Source: Costus lasius (Eukaryota; Streptophyta; Magnoliopsida; Zingiberales; Costaceae). From it: a DNA stretch of 64,000 bases. The DNA is taken from positions 60,033,949 to 60,097,948 of the forward strand of contig CM050449.1 of NCBI GenBank assembly GCA_027563935.2, written 5' to 3'. The notes beneath the pieces are model-generated. The model saw only the letters and a list, made by a program, of their open reading frames with translations. It was not told the origin of the DNA and made no database searches. Position numbers and translations under genes: made by a program. This document shows positions 25,701 through 35,000 of this stretch, in pieces; the stretch's first letter is position 1, and every line of letters begins with the position of its first letter.

Positions 25701-25999
25701 CTAGTCCTCTACGTCGATGATATCTTAATCATTGGAAACGATATTCCTGAACTACATGCGGTTAAAGCATGGTTAAGAAAATGTTTCCAGATGAAAGATC
25801 TAGGAGAAGCAGCCTATGTATTAGGTGTGAAGATCTACAGAGATAGATCTAAGAGGCTTCTCGGGCTGTGCCAGAGTACTTACATCGATAAAGTCCTGGA
25901 GAGATTCCATTTAGAGAATTCTAAAAGAGGATATCTTCCAGTCAGACATGGTCTGAATCTTTCAAAGGATCAGTGTCCACAAACACAGACTGAGAATGA
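22793..25999 (+). pseudogene. E5 gag-pol, frameshifted and truncated
   Basis: Gag, zinc knuckle, protease (LDTACG), integrase and RT (YVDD) are recognisable in order. Damage seen: the knuckle Cys is changed to Tyr (HWKKDY), as in E10. One base is lost near 24590 after the integrase catalytic Glu, giving TGA at 24593-24595. There is TAA at 24970-24972, TAG at 25078-25080 and a second lost base near 25150. The RT part reads openly from 25179 until the junction near 25999, where homology to pol ends shortly after the RT. The nominal gag ATG is ACG. Confidence 0.92.
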
Positions 26000-26032
26000 T
26001 CGCATGAGAAGAGGAGCGATTGGTTCACTTGA
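25996..26032 (+). other. Filler DNA at a deletion junction
   Basis: Pol homology of E5 ends here and LTR homology of E6 begins just after. The 37 bp between consist of two copied pieces: 25996-26009 repeats 26137-26150 (14 nt), and 26009-26032 repeats 26104-26127 (24 nt). Both templates lie in E6 within 120 bp, and their order is swapped. This is typical of templated insertion during end-joining repair. Confidence 0.8.
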
Positions 26033-26598
26033 TCTGGACTAAAGGCTTGGGCTGGTTTGATTTGGTCTTTGAACCAAATGCAATTGAACCATGGCTCGGA
26101 TCAAAGAGGAGCGATTGGTTCACTTGAAGTGAACGCATGATCGCATGAGAGTATGAGGCGAGTTTTTGGCTTGCTATTTTTAGAAGCCACGCTCCCACGT
26201 TCAACGAGAACGTTGCACTCGTCGCCTCTTTATGGCTCTCGCTCTCGTGTGGTGACAAGGCTACATGAAAAGAGGGGTGCAAGAGCATCATCGACCTAGC
26301 CGCAAGAGATCTCATCTCCTCCATACGAAGGACTCCTTGAAGATTTGCTAGCACAAAGTCGCCAAGGAAGTAGTCGCCTTCTCATTGTGTGCGTCATCTT
26401 TGGAGAAAAGGCATTTGCGTTTTTGCTTCCAAGGCGCCATCCAGAAATGGCTATGGTATGAATTCTTATCATGAATACATGTTGTTAAAAGTTAATCATG
26501 TGACATGTTTTCGATCCTATGAAACCCTAGCATCCGCTGCCCATATTATGTTTGCGCCACTTTAGGGTTTCGCCCCCCTTAGATTTAGGGGACTCTCA
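26033..26598 (+). repeat. E6: 3' part of a plus-strand copia LTR
   Basis: It is homologous to the last third of the E4/E5 LTRs but too divergent from E5 to be its own 3' LTR. It includes ATGGCTATG before GTATGA (26447-26461) and the LTR end ACTCTCA at 26598. It is followed directly by E7 LTR sequence at gggtc. The presumed target duplication gggtc has no left copy, consistent with loss of the E6 left part. Confidence 0.8.
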
Positions 26599-26909
26599 GG
26601 GTCAGTCCAGTACATCCAATGCACCTATGTGTCTAAGTCTTATTCCATGCTCGAAGCATCCTATAAGATTAGAACACATATTAGTCTCAATCATACCAAG
26701 GCTGTCTCATGTTCACCGAGATATCTCGACTAAGGACAATACTGAATGTCAGCTAAGCTGACCATCATTGAGACATTACTCAGAAGTTATATATACAACA
26801 GCAGATAATGTAACAATCTGAATAACAACAATTGCCTTTATATTGTTTATACATGATACTGAAAATAACCCAAAGCCTAAAACATTGGCGTTAAGGGCAT
26901 ACCCTAACA
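26599..26909 (-). repeat. E7 3' LTR, remaining 311 bp
   Basis: It equals 61226-61536 with about four substitutions. The remaining 1303 bp of this LTR are missing to the left, where E6 ends. The terminal sequence is TGTTAGGGTATGCCC on the sense strand, differing from TGTTGGGG in the other elements. Confidence 0.9.
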
Positions 26910-27068
26910 GTGCCTTTAATCTAATGGTTGAGGTATCTCAAACCCATATTGTTACAGTGCTTCTCATGCTTCTGCTACGCCAGAGGCTTTGTAAGCGGGT
27001 TAGCTAGATTGTCATCTGTATGAATCTTGCAGATCTTGATATCTCCTCGATCAATGATTTCACGGATC
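26910..27068 (-). pseudogene. E7 pol C-terminal tail (RNase H end)
   Basis: The frame enters from E7 sequence at 45306 across E8 and ends at TAG 26921-26923. It has a premature TAG at 26975-26977 replacing a Gln codon (CHG site), and LANPLTKP where the others have LADPLTKP. The polypurine tract expected at 26910-26920 is missing: about ten bases are gone between the pol end and the LTR. Confidence 0.85.
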
Positions 27069-27073
27069 AAGTG
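27069..27073. repeat. E8 target-site duplication (partner 45306-45310)
   Basis: aagtg on both sides of E8. Joining the flanks restores the alignment of E7 with RNase H of the other elements. Confidence 0.95.
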
Positions 27074-28543
27074 TGTAGGGTCCCCTTCAAGGGGGAGCGC
27101 AAGCAGATAAAACCCCTTTCAAGAGGGGGGCGAAAACCCTAAGGGGGTGGCGCATGAAAAATCGCAAGCGGAAGCAAGGGTTTTCAAGATCTTAGCATGA
27201 ACACATGATCAACTTTGATGAAGTTGAGATCCATACCATAGCCATCATGGTTAGATGGAATCTTGGAAGCAAAGGCGCAAGTGCTCCTTCTCCAAAGATA
27301 ATCGCACACAAGGTGAAGATGGCTTCTCCTTGGATCTCCTTGTGCTAGCAAGGATCTACAAGATGTCCTTGATCGAATGGTAGGATGATGAGATGCTTCC
27401 TTGGCCGAGCGCTCTTCCTTGTCGTTCACTTCCTTCCACACGAGATGGCAAGCAAGCAAGATTCAAGACCAAGACGCAAATGCGTTTTGGCGATATTATG
27501 AAAATGGCGTTACATGACTTCCCAAAATGGAAAGTCATGAAGCCATGCTTCAATGCCAAAACGCCTCCCTTCATGAACCATGCGTTCACATAGTGAACCG
27601 GTTCAATCTATGGTTCAATTCGATTTGGCTCAAAGACCAAAATCAAACCAAGCCAAGCCAATACATGGTCTAGACCTTCTATGAACCTAATGGCTCAAGA
27701 TCTAACCGTTCATCTCCTGATGCTCTTGATCTCACCGATCTAGCATCTCCTCTCTCGATCGAAGCTTACCGATCTCAAGCCCTAATCAATCAAACATGAT
27801 CAGACCAGATCTCACTTACAATCAGAGTTTAAATCCCTTTAAACTGAATCAAAACAATTCAGTCCACACGATCTGACTCAAGAAAGCCATATCAACAAAT
27901 TGTGCGACCCTGAGGGTTTCCTTTAAATGTCGGTAACGATAACTTACGTTATCACGATCAGTGAGGGGTATCTAGCAACACATCACTGTCTCCCGATATA
28001 AAGGAAATAGTCTTCCAAGACTTCACCCAAAACATGGCACAAGTGTGAATCAAACTCACGAGGCATGCATCTTTCCTTTGCCACTGGATGTTCTTATTGG
28101 ACAAGCATGTCAAGCCTGTAACTCCAATACTATGAGCATGATTAGCTCAGATGAACATAGTCATCTGGGTATGGCCATACACTATCTCAATCATCTCATA
28201 CAGGGGGGCCCTTTAGAACATCACACTCCTTGAACAAGGAGACGGCAATCCTTTATCTATCACTAGTGCCCTAACCTGACTCAAGCTCATCATCCAAGAT
28301 AGTCTATAATCATTATGTTTCAAATGATATTGAACTACCTCAAAACAATGACAATCATCATTTAGAAACACAAGTGATCTCAAGTCAAAGGAAAATGTGC
28401 CACTTGCTGCTATCAAGGATTATTCACATTGTGACAAACAATTGAATATCCTAGAAGGGTCTGTCCAGTACATCCAATGTACCCATGAGTCTACATCTTA
28501 TTCCATGCTCGAAGCATCCTATAAGATTAGCACACATATTAGT
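27074..28543 (-). repeat. E8 3' LTR, part left of E9
   Basis: The sense-strand end is GGACCCTACA at 27074. It continues across E9 at 37680-37908. Compared with 43607-45305 there are single substitutions near 27173, 27246, 27906 and 28073. Confidence 0.93.
28539..28543. repeat. E9 target-site duplication (partner 37675-37679)
   Basis: ttagt on both sides of E9. Removing E9 and one copy makes the E8 3' LTR continuous with its 5' LTR sequence. Confidence 0.96.
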
Positions 28544-30244
28544 TGTTGGGGTATGCCCTTAAGGCTAATGTTTGAGGCCTATGGGAATGTATCAGTATCA
28601 TGTAATAAACTGTTATGTTTAAAGGCATGGTTGTTATTCAGTTAGCTACATTGTCTGCTGCTATATATGTTCTTCTGAATAATGTCTCAAAAGCTGTTCA
28701 GCTAGGCTGATATGCTATTATGTCCTTAGTCGATGTATCTTGGTGAACATGAGACAACCTTGATATGGATAAGACTAATATGTAGTCTAATCTTATAGGA
28801 TGCTTCGAGCATGGAATAAGATGTAGACTCATGGGTACATTGGATGTACTGGACAGACCCTACTAGGATGTTCAATTGTTTGTCGCAATATGAATATTCC
28901 TTGATTGCAACAAGTGGCACATTTCCTCTGACTTGAGATCACTTGTGTTTCTAAATGATGATTGTCATTGTTTTGAGGTAGTTCAATATCATTTGAAACA
29001 TAATGATTATAGACTATCTTGGATGATGAGCTTGAGTCAGGTTAGGGCACTAGTGATAGACATAGGATTGCCGTCTCCTTGTTTAAGGAGTGTGATGTTC
29101 TAAAGGGGCCCCCTGGATGAGATGATTGAGAGAGTGTATGGCCATACCCAGGTGACAGTGTTCATCTGATCTAATCATGCTCATCATATTGGAGTTACGA
29201 GCTTGACAGGCTTGTCCAATAAGAACATCCAGTGGCAAAGGAAATATGCATGCCTTGTGAAATGATTCACACTTGTGCTGTGGTTTGGGTGTAGTCTTGG
29301 AAGACTCTTTCCTCTATATCGGGAGACAGTGATGTGTTGCTAGATACCCCTCACTGATCGTGATAATGAGAATTATCGTTACCGACATTTAAAGGAAACC
29401 CTCGGGGTCGCACAATTTGATGATATGGCTTACTTAAGTCAGATCGTGTGGACTGAATTGTTCAGGTTCAGTTTAAAGGGATTTAATCTCTGATTGTGAG
29501 TGAGATCTGGTCTGATCATGTTTGATTGATTAGAGCTTGAGATCGGTAAGCTTCGATCGAGAGAATAGATGCCAGATCGGTCAGATCAGGAGCATCAAGG
29601 AGATCGACGGTTAGATCGGGAACCTTAGGGTTTATTTAAGATCTAGACCATAATACTTGGATTTATTGGTCTTGAACCAAACCGAAATGAACCGCTCATG
29701 GAATGAGCGCATGGTTCAAGGCTTGGCGACAAGTTCACTTGGCGTGAACATATGGGGCGGTGAGTGGTTACTATTTTTAGTAACCATGATCTCCACTTGG
29801 TGGGGGGCTCTCGTCCGATTAGAGTAATCTCTATTCTTGCCACTTGAACTGTTTTTTCCTCTCGACTCTCGTGGTGTGTGGCGACGCTTGAAGGTTGAGG
29901 AGGATTCGGCCAAGAGAAAAGATCTCCATCCCTTTCTCATTCGATCAAGGATTCTTTGAACCCTTGCTAGCACAAGGAGCAACAAAGAGTTTGCCTTCAT
30001 CCTCTTGTGTGCGAGACTTTGGAGAAGTGGCACTTTCGACTTTAGCTTCCAAGGCGACATCTACTCCATGGCGATGGTATGATCGTTTTGCATCATCTTG
30101 AATAGCTTTTCATTAAGTTGATCTTTTAACATGCAAGTCGATCCTATAAACCCTAGTTTCCGCAAGTCAAAATTTTATGCGCCATCACTTTAGGGTTTTT
30201 GCTCCCTCAAGAAGGGGACCCCCCTAATCTAAGGGGCACTTTCA
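28544..30244 (+). repeat. E9 5' LTR (1701 bp)
   Basis: It starts TGTTGGGGTATGCCC and ends GGGCACTTTCA. Features inside: dyad GTACAT-TGG-ATGTAC at 28835-28849, dyad GATAAT-GAGA-ATTATC at 29362-29377, and candidate start exon ATGGCGATG at 30068-30076 followed by GTATGA. Confidence 0.97.
29311..29345 (+). promoter_or_regulatory. E9 LTR candidate core promoter
   Basis: CTCTATATCGGGAGACAG lies in a block that is nearly unchanged in all LTRs of the window (TTTATATCGGG in most). The TATAT core could be a TATA box with transcription starting about 30 bp downstream. That would place the R region before the start-exon motif. This is inferred only from conservation and motif. Confidence 0.3.
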
Positions 30245-30246
30245 AT

Positions 30247-30258
30247 TGGTATCAGAGC
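30247..30258 (+). other. E9 primer-binding site
   Basis: TGGTATCAGAGC, two bases from the LTR end; the usual initiator-Met-tRNA site. Confidence 0.92.
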
Positions 30259-31523
30259 CAAGTTAATGTATGTTATTTTGATTGCTTGATGCCTTATGTG
30301 ATCCATGTTTGCGTGTACATGCTTAGATCTCGTTTACATGCGTTTTTCTTTAAGTTTTTGTACATGCGAAACTTGAAGTATGTTATCATTGGCGCATTGT
30401 TGTTAGCGCATGCTTTGTGTTTTTCTTAAAAACCCTAATTTACATGCGCGCCTAACACTAGATCTAAGGCCCTGCTATAAACCCTTAGACGGGTTATTAG
30501 GGTTGAAGTCACCCCTAGTTTAGATCCAACAGTCTGATCAGACTATCTGACAGCCTGAATGGGTCGACCAGATAGCACCTTGGCGCAAGCCTATGGTGGC
30601 TATAGGTCGACTGCAGACAGGCGTGTAGCGATGTCTGATTGAGACGATTAATGAACGCACCTGAGTTAGGCCCGGGGTCACGCCCGTTTGCCAGACCTCA
30701 GTGTGGATGTTCAGCCCTGGCGCATGCATAGTTGACCTTATGGTCGACGCAAGTCAGTTAGGACTTGGTGCATGCAAGGGCAGTGGATCTGACTAGGTTG
30801 GATGAGTGGATCCCTAGTAATGGACCGTTGTAAGGTTGTAGGGCAAATAAGGAAAATTAAAATTGATCCTATGGGGTTTTCAAAAATTTTAATTTTTATG
30901 ATGGATCACATGGTTGTTGATTGATGCATATGTGTGTCTATTTAGTCTTATGTGGGCTGCCCGTTATTATTTGTGTGCTGTGCTGGGGCCTGCGTGCCTG
31001 GGAGTTAAATTTGTAAATTAATTATTGTGATCTGCGCATCACATTGCTTTAATTTATAAAATGTTATTGACCTGCGTGTCAATCTTGTCTAGATAGTTAA
31101 ATTTGTAATTTAATTAGACAAGAGCACAGAGCACACTTGGCAGAGGCGCATGCAGCAAGTGGCTTGACCAGGTGGGAGGTCTAGGGTTCGACCCTAGGAC
31201 CTGGCGCATATTCCTGGTGGGCGCACCAGACCTGCAGATGGCGCTTGGGCCCTGGTTTGGTCCTGATGAGCAGCTAAAGACCCATGAAGAGCAAGTGAAG
31301 ACTTAAGTTAGGTTAAGGTCTCACTAGGGCTATGGGCTTTTACCACATAAGATTCATGCTTTCTTTTATTGTTTAAATATTAGAATTGCATGATTAGTTT
31401 ATCTTCTGCTATCACCATAGGAATTGCATGATAGGCATGAAGATAAAAGACCGTTAAAATCCAACGCTAAAATATCAAGCTCGTAAGCCTTCTGATGCGA
31501 AACCTCACTGTTCTGATTATCGT
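30259..31523 (+). other. E9 leader, upstream part, no gene seen
   Basis: Untranslated leader homologous to the E4, E5 and E1 leaders. The segments around 30480-30850 and 30960-31330 are well conserved between copies at nucleotide level. I see no frame conserved across copies. Confidence 0.7.
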
Positions 31524-31767
31524 TGGAGCCGTGTTGTACCCACTCAGTGGGCACGTCCATCTATCTTCAGACGGTGCGGGATTACACCTGTGTGTTACAG
31601 AGTAGGGATTTATCCCTTCTCGTTGCTCAGCATAGCACATGGTGGTCCAGGGAGTAGGTCGGGTCAGCTTGACCGTGTAGCCTACATATGTGGCGCATAT
31701 GGTAGCACATGGAGGCAGCCATCTGTGGGGTCAGAGACTGTGTTGTACCAACTCAGTTGGCACAGTC
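31524..31767 (+). other. E9 leader twin hairpins, dimerisation/packaging candidate
   Basis: Hairpin 1 is CCCAC-TCA-GTGGG at 31539-31551. Hairpin 2 is CCAAC-TCA-GTTGG at 31748-31760. Each has the bulge TTGTA on its 5' side and then an outer stem: CGTG/CACG in the first, GACTGTG/CACAGTC in the second. Two base pairs differ between the hairpins in a compensated way (C-G against A-T in the inner stem, C-G against T-A in the outer). Function is inferred from position, between primer site and gag. Confidence 0.6.
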
Positions 31768-32071
31768 TGCTGGATTGCCCAGATGAAGGGGAATCGCATG
31801 GGTTGGCGATTGGCAGGGACTGCCTACCAGAGATTAGTGCTTGTACTCTCTGTGCATCTTATCTCGCCTGAGCGGGACGCGGAGACCAAGTGTGAAATCT
31901 GGATCCCATCTCACTAAAAGAGTTCTACTCTTTCGGGCTATTTTGCTGGATTTTTCAAGCCAGAGAAAATAGTGAGAAAAAGAATCTTTCTTAAGTCCTG
32001 ATTGATTCTTATACATTGATACTGACCTTGCTGTTCTTGCATTGTTGTAGATACCTGCAGCAACGAACACC

Positions 32072-35000
32072 ATGAACTTCAATGTGCGATCCCTACTGGA
32101 AAGGGAGAAGTTTGCTGGGCCAAACTTCTCTGACTGGTTTGGACACCTTAAGATCGTTCTTAAGGCAGAGAGGAAACTGTATGTCCTCGAGACGGCGATA
32201 CCGCCGCAGCCCGCTCCGAACGCCGCAAGGGCGGTTCGGGAAGCCTATGAAAAGCACGTCAATGATAGCATTGATGTCGCTTGCCTGATGCTAGCGTCTA
32301 TGACGCCACCGCTGCAGCGTCAGCATGAGGATATGTCAGCTATACAGATTATAGCAAACCTCAAGATGCTGTATGCTGCACAGGCGAGGACTGAACGCTA
32401 TAATTTGACTAAGCTCTTCTTTCAGAGCAAACTGGCTGAAGGGAGCCCAGTGGGAGCTCACGTGCTCAAGATGATTGGGCACAAGGAGGCTCTGGAGAAA
32501 CTGGGGCACACCATCAACCAGGAGCTTGCTGTGGACATTATTCTGCAGTCTCTCCCGCCATCATTCGACGCGTTCATTATTAATTTTAATATGAACAAAA
32601 TCGATTGTACTCCGGCAGAGCTGCTGAATATGCTCTTGACCACTGAGGAGACTCTGAAGGGTAAGCCTTCGACCTCTGTCTTGATGGTTCCTTCAAGGAA
32701 CAAGAAGAAGGGGAAGAAGGGCAAGGCCCCGGTCAAGAATTACAGCAAGGCTCTGAAGCAGAAGGTGAAGCGGTCTAAGGAATACAGGTGTTTCCACTGT
32801 GGCCAGCTGGGTCACTGGAAAAAGGACTGTAAAGCGCTCCAAGGAGATAAGAGGGGAAGCTTCGCTTCTGGCTCAGGTATATTCGTGACTGAGGTCATGT
32901 TTTCTTCTTCGATATCATGGGTGTTGGACACTGCATGTGGAGTTCACATTTGTTCAAATGTACAGGAACTCAAGAGAAGAAGGCAGGTGGGACAGCATGA
33001 GGTAGACCTACGCGTTGGAAACGGGGCACGGGTTGCTGCTGTTGCAGTAGGAGACTACTTTATTTCTTTACCATCTGGACTTGTATTGGAACTAGACAAT
33101 TGTTATTTTGTTCCCAGTATAACTAAAAATATTATCTCCATTCCTGCTCTTGTCAGGAAGGGATTTTCCTTTGAATGCAATATTTCAAAGTGTATTTTGT
33201 CTTTTGATAATATTGTTTATGTAACTGGTTCAATTAACAATGGGTTATACATGTTGGACATGGAATGTTCGATACAGCAAATTGATATTAAGAAAGCCAA
33301 GTATGCTGATGACAGCACCTTGCTATGGCATAGTCGTTTAGGCCATATTAACGAGAAACGCATTAAGCGGTTGCATGATTATGGACTGCTGGGATCATTC
33401 TCCTATAAGGAGATTGATACATGCAAAGCTTGTTTGATGGGTAAAATGACGAAGTCACCTTTTCCTCACAAAGGTCAAAGGGCTTCAAGTTTACTTGACC
33501 TTATACACAGTGATGTGTGTGGGCCATTTGGTAAACATGCCAGAGGTGGCTATCAGTACTTCATTACCTTTACTGATGATTTCAGTAGGTATGGGTATGT
33601 CTATCTGATGAGACATAAGAGTGAATCTTTTGACAAGTTCAAAGAGTTCAAAAATGAAGTACAGAATCAGCTAGGCCGTAATATCAAGGCACTTCGCTCA
33701 GATCGAGGTGGTGAATACCTAAGTCATACGTTTACTGACTATCTAAAGGAGTGTGGGATTATCTCACAGCTCACTCCACCAGGAACACCGCAATGGAATG
33801 GTGTGTCCGAAAGGAGAAATAGAACGCTACTTGATATGGTTCGTTCTATGATGAGTCAGGCTACTCTTCCATACTCCTTTTGGGGTTTTGCACTGGAAAC
33901 AGCTGCAAAGGTACTAAACCGAGTGCCATCCAAGGCAGTTTCAAAGACGCCATATGAGTTATGGTATGGGAAACAGCCAAGCTTGACATTTATCAGGATC
34001 TGGGGCTGCGAGGCTTATGTCAAAAAGCTCGCCTCTGGGAAACTAGAGAGCAGATCTGACAAATGTATCTTTGTCGGTTACCCTAAGGAAACTAAGGGTT
34101 ATTATTTCTACGACCCCAAAGAGAACAAGGTTTTTGTTGCTCGGACTGCCATATTTCTTGAGAAGGAGTTTCTTCTGCAAGAGGCCAGTGGGAGAGAAAT
34201 AAAGCTGGATGAGAATCCAGAAGAAGGACAAAGTGATCAAGTAGAGTTGGATGAGCCTGAGCCGGTAGAACAGGTTATTGGACAACCTGAGGCTCAGATA
34301 TCACGGGAACCGCGAAGATCGGGAAGGATTCGTCGACAGCCTGAGCGCTATGACGGAGTCTATATCATTGACAATGATGAACCCCTCACTTATGCGGATG
34401 CGGTCAGTGGACCGGAGTCAGCGAGATGGCTTGAAGCTATGCGCGCTGAGATGGACTCCATGTCAGATAACCAAGTTTGGGATTTGGTTGATCCGCCTCC
34501 GGGAGTAATCCCTATAGGCTGTAAATGGATCTTCAAGAAGAAGATTGACATGGATGGTAACATAGTTACCTATAAAGGCAGGCTAGTTGCGAAAGGTTTC
34601 AAACAAATCTACGGGATAGATTATGATGAAACTTTCTCACCAGTAGCCATGTTTAAGTCTATTCGGATTCTTTTCGCGATAGCTGCATATTATGATTATG
34701 AGATTTGGCAGATGGATGTGAAAACAGCTTTCCTGAATGGAAATCTGGATGAGGATGTGTATATGACACAACCTGAGGGTTTCACTAATCCATCAGATCG
34801 TCATAAAATATGCAAGTTAAAGAAGTCTATTTATGGACTTAAGCAAGCATCAAGAAGCTAGAATATTCGTTTTGATGAATCAGTTACTGAATTTGGTTTC
34901 ATCAAGAACGAGGATGACCCGTGTGTATATAAGAGGTTTAGTGGGAGCATGATCACTTTCCTAGTCCTCTACGTCGATGATATCTTGATCATTGGAAATG

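Larger units (their letters stand above)
19292..25999 (+). mobile_element. E5: Ty1/copia element truncated in RT/RNase H
   Basis: It has a 5' LTR 19292-20990, primer site 20993-21004, leader with twin hairpins, and gag-pol up to the segment just past the RT. It then stops abruptly at a filler junction. The left target duplication would be ataac (19287-19291); the right copy is lost with the 3' end. It lies in the leader of E4 in the same orientation. Confidence 0.92.
30077..32050 (+). other. E9 candidate leader intron (1974 bp)
   Basis: The donor GTATGA directly follows ATGGCGATG (30068-30076) in the LTR. The acceptor ttcttgcattgttgtag ends at 32050, with branch-like CTGAC about 28 nt upstream. 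The exon remnant 32051-32071 has seven codons in frame with the gag ATG at 32072. The interval includes the last 168 bp of the LTR, the primer site, sense ORFs (for example 31590-31871) and both hairpins. A spliced RNA could encode Gag-Pol but could not serve as a reverse-transcription template. Confidence 0.65.

Noticed and set aside
26033..26598. E6 as the 3' LTR of E5
   Set aside because: The sequence differs from the E5 LTR far more than a young LTR pair would, and the right flank gggtc does not match the E5 left flank ataac.
31590..31871. Sense leader ORF of about 90 codons, repeated in E1, E5, E8, E9 and E10, as an extra retrotransposon protein
   Set aside because: E5 has indels that switch the reading frame within the conserved DNA and E7 breaks the frame, while the nucleotides and the hairpins stay conserved. 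RNA-level conservation explains it better.
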